A DNA stretch of 16,953 nucleotides from an uncultured bacterium (GTDB taxonomy: Bacteria > Patescibacteriota > Minisyncoccia > Phycocordibacterales > CAIZLB01): NCBI GenBank assembly GCA_903864515.1, contig CAIPFZ010000017.1, positions 1 through 16,953 on the forward strand, read 5' to 3'. Below are positions 13,515 through 16,953 of this stretch, piece by piece. The notes below the pieces were generated by a model. That model was not told the DNA's origin. It ran no database searches and saw only the letters and a list, made by a program, of their open reading frames with translations. Both the position numbers and the translations under genes were made by a program. The number at the start of each line of letters is the position of its first letter. Position 1 is the stretch's first letter.

Positions 13515-14798
13515 ATGGCAAAGAAAAAAGAAATAGAAATTAAGAAAACAACAAAAACAGAAGTATCTAAAGCACTTAAGGATAAGGATGTAAAAAAGTC
13601 TACAATCAAAGAGCTTGCAGATAAGCCAAACAAAAACGGCAAGAATGATTTGGAAGAAGATATCAAAAAATTATTAGCTGATGATACAAAGGAGGTTTCT
13701 GCTTCACTTGAAAGTGATGATGAAGATGAGGACGACGATAACGAAGACTCCCCTACTTCCAAGTCATCATCAAAATCTTCATTTGGCTCTTCAAAGAAAA
13801 AAGGATCTAAAGGAAAAGAAGAAAACGCGTCAATCAAAGATACTATCGCACAAATCAAAACAAAATTTGGAGATGATGCAATTATGCGTCTTGGTGAAAA
13901 ACCAAGAGTTGATGTTAACGCAATTCCAACGGGATCAATTGGACTAGATGCAGCGCTCGGTGTCGGAGGTCTTCCTCGTGGACGTATCATAGAAATATTT
14001 GGACCAGAGTCTTCTGGTAAAACAACTCTGTCACTCCACGTTATTGCAGAAGCTCAAAAGAAAGATGGTATTTGTGCATTTATTGACGCGGAGCACGCAA
14101 TGGATCCTGAGTACGCCAAAAGACTTGGTGTTAAAATTGATGAACTTCTAATTTCTCAACCTGATACAGGTGAACAAGCACTGGAAATTGTTGAGAGCCT
14201 TGTTAGATCTGGAAAATTAGATGTTATTGTCATTGACTCCGTTGCGGCTCTAACCCCAAAAGATGAAATTGAAGGAGATATGGGAGCCTCACACATGGGT
14301 AAGCAAGCAAGACTGATGTCTCAAGCCCTAAGAAAGTTAACTGCGATTGTTGCCAGAAGTAAGACAATTGTAATATTCATCAACCAAATCAGAATGCAAA
14401 TTGGTGTCATGTTTGGTAATCCAGAAACAACTCCAGGAGGAAAGGCGCTAAAGTTCTATACCTCGGTTAGATTGGATATTAGAAGAATCGCCCAAATTAA
14501 AAAAGGAGAAGAAATTATGGGAGGACGAGTTAGAGTAAAGGTTGTAAAGAATAAGGTTGCTGCCCCATTCAGACAGACTGAGTTTGACCTAATGTACAAT
14601 GAAGGTATTTCAAAAGAAGGAGAAATAATTGCTCTTGGTGAGAAACTGGATATCATCAGTAAAAGTGGAACAAGTTATTCATACGGAGAAGAAAAATTGG
14701 GACGTGGATATGATGCAACTCGTCAATTTTTACGTGCTAATACAAAGATAAGTAATGAGATTCTAAAGAAGATCAGAGAGCACTTGAAGGATTTATAG
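13515..14798 (+). CDS. recA: Recombinase RecA with long charged N-terminal extension
   Basis: RecA forms the ATP-dependent filament for strand exchange and SOS signalling. The conserved part starts at about residue 106 (SIKDTIAQIKTKFGDDAIMRLG) and holds Walker A GPESSGKT (163-170), DAEHAMDPEYAKRLGV (191-206), the VIVIDSVAAL Walker B strand (237-246), loop L1 EIEGDMGASHMG (251-262) and loop L2 GVMFGNPETTPGG (297-309), so it should be active. Total length is 427, against about 350 usual. The excess is a ~105-residue N-terminal extension, first Lys-rich, then Asp/Glu-rich (SDDEDEDDDNED), then Ser/Lys-rich, and clearly low in complexity. The start is ATG 13515; an internal start would leave the same-frame extension unexplained. 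The acidic C-terminal tail of many RecAs is absent. Confidence 0.96.
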   Translation: MAKKKEIEIKKTTKTEVSKALKDKDVKKSTIKELADKPNKNGKNDLEEDIKKLLADDTKEVSASLESDDEDEDDDNEDSPTSKSSSKSSFGSSKKKGSKGKEENASIKDTIAQIKTKFGDDAIMRLGEKPRVDVNAIPTGSIGLDAALGVGGLPRGRIIEIFGPESSGKTTLSLHVIAEAQKKDGICAFIDAEHAMDPEYAKRLGVKIDELLISQPDTGEQALEIVESLVRSGKLDVIVIDSVAALTPKDEIEGDMGASHMGKQARLMSQALRKLTAIVARSKTIVIFINQIRMQIGVMFGNPETTPGGKALKFYTSVRLDIRRIAQIKKGEEIMGGRVRVKVVKNKVAAPFRQTEFDLMYNEGISKEGEIIALGEKLDIISKSGTSYSYGEEKLGRGYDATRQFLRANTKISNEILKKIREHLKDL

Positions 14799-14805
14799 GA
14801 TACTA

Positions 14806-14820
14806 CCCCCCCCTTTTTTT
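14806..14820. repeat. C8-T7 homopolymer pair after recA
   Basis: Eight C followed directly by seven T, 7 nt past the recA stop. It has no stem upstream, so it is not a normal terminator. It is a likely slippage or base-calling trouble spot. Confidence 0.9.
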
Positions 14821-14826
14821 ACAATC

Positions 14827-14862
14827 TTGACACCAAAAAAGTTTTTGATAAACTTTAGATAC
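14827..14862 (+). promoter_or_regulatory. Third, decayed copy of the antisense-facing promoter
   Basis: TTGACA, 9 nt, TTTTTGATA, 6 nt, AGATAC, with exactly the spacing of promoter A and 26 of 36 positions identical. The -10 is degraded (TAAACT). It again points toward the 3' end of a toxin-family gene, here about 125 nt away. Confidence 0.55.
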
Positions 14863-14926
14863 CTTTTAATTTGATTCCGTTCTCGGATGATAATTAATTA
14901 AGGACAGTTTTGGGGAAACCCAGCCG

Positions 14927-14950
14927 AAAGTATGTAAATACTTTTATTTT
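14927..14950 (+). terminator. Candidate terminator between recA and the toxin remnant
   Basis: AAAGTAT / ATACTTT with a GTAA loop, followed by TATTTT. A small TGGG-GAAA-CCCA tetraloop hairpin (14911-14922) precedes it. Confidence 0.5.
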
Positions 14951-14955
14951 AGGAC

Positions 14956-14981
14956 AACAACACCAGACATCTGGTGTTGTT
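14956..14981. other. Hairpin next to the third toxin stop codon
   Basis: AACAACACCAGA / TCTGGTGTTGTT is a long stem with a very short loop, 6 nt past the minus-strand stop. The plus side continues TTGTTGTC, so it could also end plus-strand transcripts. Confidence 0.75.
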
Positions 14982-14987
14982 TGTTGT

Positions 14988-15368
14988 CTAGCTATATTTA
15001 ATTAAATCAATATATCTATCGACAATATATTTTAGTTCCCGATCAGTCACCATACCAATGGAATTTCTCAATCTCTTTGCGTCTACAGGTCTAATTTGAT
15101 TCAATATAACAATAGAATTATTAAAGGAGATTTTAACGTACCAATCACCTTTGTGATATTTCGTAGTCATTGGCGCCACTAAAAAGAAATTATCAGAAAA
15201 CATATTAATTATTACAACAGGTCTGACTAGATTATATCCAGCTCCGTTTTACTCAGATCCGACATTCATACCAAGATAACACCAAAAGATTTCACCTAAC
15301 CCAACAGAAAGGTTTTTAGGCGTGTATTCGCCTCTAATATTTAAATTGTCTTCTATTTCCATTTCCAT
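14988..15368 (-). pseudogene. MazF/PemK-family toxin-like gene broken by a nonsense codon
   Basis: From ATG 15368 the frame reads MEMEIEDNLNIRGEYTPKNL, GLGEIFWCYLGMNVGSE, then TAA at 15251-15249, then continues in frame with NGAGYNLVRPVVIINMF, VAPMTTK, ILNQIRPVDAKRLRNSIG and IDLIKYS to TAG. The residue lost is in the family motif GSE-x-NG, where Gln or Glu is usual, so CAA to TAA is the simplest history. Apart from this codon the 126-residue frame is whole, suggesting recent inactivation. The N-terminus differs from the two left-hand copies, so it is a more distant paralogue. Translation restarting at ATG 15203 would yield only 71 residues, without the first strands of the fold. It is divergent from efp, sharing an AT-rich intergenic region. 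Confidence 0.85.
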
Positions 15369-15375
15369 TGCGCAC

Positions 15376-15384
15376 AGTCTACCA
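15376..15384 (-). promoter_or_regulatory. Extended -10 for the third toxin copy
   Basis: TGG-TAGACT on the minus strand ends 7 nt before ATG 15368, the same leaderless arrangement as the other two copies. Confidence 0.55.
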
Positions 15385-15390
15385 AAACAT

Positions 15391-15438
15391 CCCCAAATTT
15401 TTCATAAAAAATTTATAAAGAATTTTCAAAGAAATTCT
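15391..15438 (-). repeat. Shared AT-rich upstream block, toxin copy 3
   Basis: The minus strand reads GAATTTCTTTGAAAATTC, then TTTATAAATTTTTTATGAA, then AAATTTGGGG. The core matches the blocks at 4861, 5441 and 6025 although the locus is 10 kb away. Confidence 0.55.
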
Positions 15439-15523
15439 ATATTCTCCAAACAAAATCAGAACCTGAAATACATAGACCAGAACCATGGACATCTCCCCTC
15501 TTATGGTCTACAATGGCCATATT

Positions 15524-16087
15524 ATGTATGATTATAATGAAATTACAGTAAGAAAGTTTATCGTTTTTGAAGGTGAGCCATATGAAGTTATGAGTTCTCA
15601 TATCTTTAGAAAGCAAATGAGAAAGCCTGTTAACGACACTAAATTAAAAAATTTATTAAACGGAAGAATTGTGGAGCACTCATTTGGTGCTACTGACAAA
15701 GTACATCAAGCAGAAATTGACTCCAAGAAAATCAAATTCCTTTATTCAAACAAAGGAGAATGGTGGTTCTGTGAAGAGAACAACCCAGCTGCTCGTTTTA
15801 AGATAGACGAGAGTGTATTGGGAAACAGTGGTAAATTCTTAAAGCCAAACACAATAGTTGAAGCGTCTGTTTTTGATGAGCATATCTTCAGGGTAGATCT
15901 TCCTATTAAAGTTGAACTTGTTGTAAAGGAAGCTCCCCCAGTTCTGAGGGGTGACTCTTCAAAGAGTGGAAACAAACTAGTAGTTCTTGAAACTGGAGCA
16001 GGTCTTAACGTCCCAATGTTCGTAGTTGAGGGAGATGTTGTAAGAATCAACACTGAGACTGGCGAATACGTGGAAAGAGTTAAATAG
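15524..16087 (+). CDS. efp: Elongation factor P with non-canonical loop tip
   Basis: EF-P rescues ribosomes stalled at proline runs. I take ATG 15524 (MYDYNEITVRKFIVFEGEPYEV), giving 187 residues, the normal length; the ATG 39 nt upstream adds 13 unrelated residues. Domain I holds GEPYEV (18-22) and TKLKNLLNG (39-47), domain II AARFKIDESVLG and ASVFDEHIFRVDLPIKVELVV, and domain III ends in the hallmark LETGAGLNVPMFVVEGDVVRI... TGEYVERV. The loop that reaches the P-site tRNA reads FRKQMRKPV (28-36). Aligned without gaps to E. coli EF-P, Met32 replaces the modified Lys34, flanked by Arg33 and Lys34. Lysylation or rhamnosylation at that exact position is therefore impossible. There is no Shine-Dalgarno sequence. 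It converges on rpsR. Confidence 0.94.
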   Translation: MYDYNEITVRKFIVFEGEPYEVMSSHIFRKQMRKPVNDTKLKNLLNGRIVEHSFGATDKVHQAEIDSKKIKFLYSNKGEWWFCEENNPAARFKIDESVLGNSGKFLKPNTIVEASVFDEHIFRVDLPIKVELVVKEAPPVLRGDSSKSGNKLVVLETGAGLNVPMFVVEGDVVRINTETGEYVERVK

Positions 16088-16141
16088 TTCAACGCTAGTT
16101 GAAAAGCAAAGCAGTGTGACGCATGAACTAAGGCTAAGCAA

Positions 16142-16179
16142 AACAAAACCCCGAGACTTAAGTCTCGGGGTTTTGTTTA
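16142..16179. terminator. Perfect bidirectional terminator between efp and rpsR
   Basis: A 38-bp perfect palindrome centred at 16160/16161: CCCCGAGACTTAAGTCTCGGGG, with AAACAAAA on the left and TTTTGTTT on the right. It serves the convergent efp and ssb-rpsR transcripts. Confidence 0.95.
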
Positions 16180-16222
16180 ATAACATCAGTCTGTAAATCA
16201 GCCCTATTTGGCAATATTTTGC

Positions 16223-16426
16223 CTATTGAGCGATGAATGGCAATATAGCCATAAATCTAGCTCTCTTCACAGCCAAAGCCAGCTTACGTTGGCTTTTAGC
16301 ACTAACGCCAGTTTTCTTTCTTGAAAGAAGTCTTGCGTGTGGATTAAGGAACTTCTTTAGAAGCTCTGTGTCTTTATAGTCAACGTGTTTAATGTTGTTT
16401 TGTGAGAAATAACAATGTTTTGTCAT
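16223..16426 (-). CDS. rpsR: Ribosomal protein bS18
   Basis: bS18 pairs with bS6 on the small-subunit platform. The 67-residue protein shows the family core: KHCYFSQNNIKHVDYKDTELLKKF, then LNPHARLLSRKKTGVSAKSQRKLALAVKRARFMAILPF, with normal length. It follows ssb by 46 nt on the same strand, the usual rpsF-ssb-rpsR operon order; rpsF should lie just past the window edge. The usual next gene, rplI (bL9), is not here: after the TAG come only about 40 nt and the terminator shared with efp. The single Cys at position 5 is not part of a zinc site. Confidence 0.96.
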   Translation of the reverse strand: MTKHCYFSQNNIKHVDYKDTELLKKFLNPHARLLSRKKTGVSAKSQRKLALAVKRARFMAILPFIAQ

Positions 16427-16472
16427 ATTTTTAATTTAATTTTCCTGTTTAATTACCCTGTAAGTAATTAGA

Positions 16473-16953
16473 TTAGAATGGAATATCCTCTGGATTAATC
16501 TCCTCTTCTGGATATTCTATTGAATCTAATTGATTTAGTGCATTACCTGTATCATCTGCTTTTTTAGATGAACCAGTATCAGATCCAGCTCCTGCGTTTC
16601 CATAAGAACTTGATCCTCCAGCATCTCCAGCTCTGTTTCCAAATTGAATATTGTCTGCGATAACCTCTGTTCTATAAAGCTTCTTTCCATCAGCGCCATC
16701 CCAAGAACGAGTCTGCATTCTACCTTCAACTAGTACACTACTTCCCTTTTTAAGATATTGAGCGGAAGTCTCAGCTTGGCGACCAAACACCACAACATTG
16801 TGATAATCTGCAGCTTCTTGCTTTGCTCCGTTCTTATCCTTCCAAACTCTATTTGTTGCAACAGAGAATGATGTAACTGTAATTCCTGATGGCAAAGCCT
16901 TAAGCTCTGGATCACGAGTTAAATTTCCGATAATTATTGCTTTGTTTAAATAC
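16473..16953 (-). CDS. ssb: Single-stranded DNA-binding protein, start codon cut by window edge
   Basis: SSB coats single-stranded DNA and recruits repair and replication proteins through its C-terminal tip. The frame runs to the last base: the final codon reads TAT (Tyr2), preceded by a G, so only two bases of the presumed ATG are missing. The protein is then about 160 residues. The OB-fold spans about 2-107: YLNKAIIIGNLTRDPELK, VTSFSVATNRVWKDKNG, YHNVVVFGRQAE, YLKKGSSVLVEGRMQTRSW, TEVIADNIQF. A Gly/Ser/Ala-rich linker follows, then the acidic tip EEEINPEDIPF, matching the canonical D-[DI]-[IP]-PF end. It is co-transcribed with rpsR. Confidence 0.96.
   Translation of the reverse strand, partial: YLNKAIIIGNLTRDPELKALPSGITVTSFSVATNRVWKDKNGAKQEAADYHNVVVFGRQAETSAQYLKKGSSVLVEGRMQTRSWDGADGKKLYRTEVIADNIQFGNRAGDAGGSSSYGNAGAGSDTGSSKKADDTGNALNQLDSIEYPEEEINPEDIPF

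Noticed and set aside
13490..13990. A 166-residue minus-strand frame opposite the recA start
   Set aside because: It is Ser/Phe-rich because it mirrors the low-complexity Lys/Asp/Ser codons of recA, which is certain.
15485..15523. An upstream ATG for efp at 15485
   Set aside because: The added 13 residues (MDISPLMVYNGHI) have no counterpart in EF-P, and the shorter form has normal length.
15742..16146. A 134-residue minus-strand frame opposite efp
   Set aside because: It runs across the efp coding region and its stop; efp is clearly the real gene.

Overview
The window looks like chromosome of a Candidate Phyla Radiation (Patescibacteria) bacterium, probably Parcubacteria-like. This is inferred from gene content and protein style, not from a marker-gene tree. 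Supporting signs are a bL12 with a long N-terminal extension, an elongation factor P with a non-canonical loop tip, an rpsR with no rplI after it, an ftsK / membrane-anchored Ig-like protein / recA order, a secreted peptidoglycan-binding surface protein, several MazF/PemK-like genes without antitoxins, AT-rich DNA, and almost no Shine-Dalgarno sequences. All fifteen gene and pseudogene stop codons I could place are TAA or TAG. No long frame is broken by TGA, so nothing suggests recoding.

Layout. 1-1318 (minus strand): rplL (cut by the window edge) and rplJ, preceded by a structured leader of about 310 nt. 1319-4819 (minus): a very large predicted exported protein that joins a beta-helix region to an LCAT-like lipase/acyltransferase domain. 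4820-6095: two copies of a toxin cassette, the first intact and the second broken by a one-base deletion. 6096-6593: a 30-residue and a 90-residue membrane protein. 6812-8900: a strong terminator, a secreted surface-layer-like protein and its structured leader. 9214-10152 (minus): a winged-helix regulator, divergent from a plus-strand DNA-maintenance block at 10359-14798 (ftsK, an anchored Ig-like protein, recA). 14988-15368: a third toxin copy killed by a nonsense codon. 15524-16087 (plus): efp, convergent through a perfect bidirectional terminator with the minus-strand ssb-rpsR operon at the right edge.

The most unusual structure is at the toxin loci. At all three, a hairpin lies 0-8 nt past the toxin stop codon, and beyond it a TTGACA-type promoter faces back into the toxin gene, antisense to it. 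At the two left-hand copies the 51 nt from this promoter onward differ at only 2 positions, while the toxin genes differ strongly. The predicted transcript would begin a few bases before a 13-14 codon reading frame (MGYP-x-RP-x-x-KR...). At the third copy the promoter is a decayed but identically spaced relative. On the sense side, the toxins, the lipase, the surface protein and the 30-residue protein all have a -10 box ending 6-7 nt before the ATG, four of them with an extended TGN. That predicts leaderless mRNAs. The antisense unit could be a regulatory RNA, a micropeptide gene or part of a repeated cassette; the sequence alone cannot decide.
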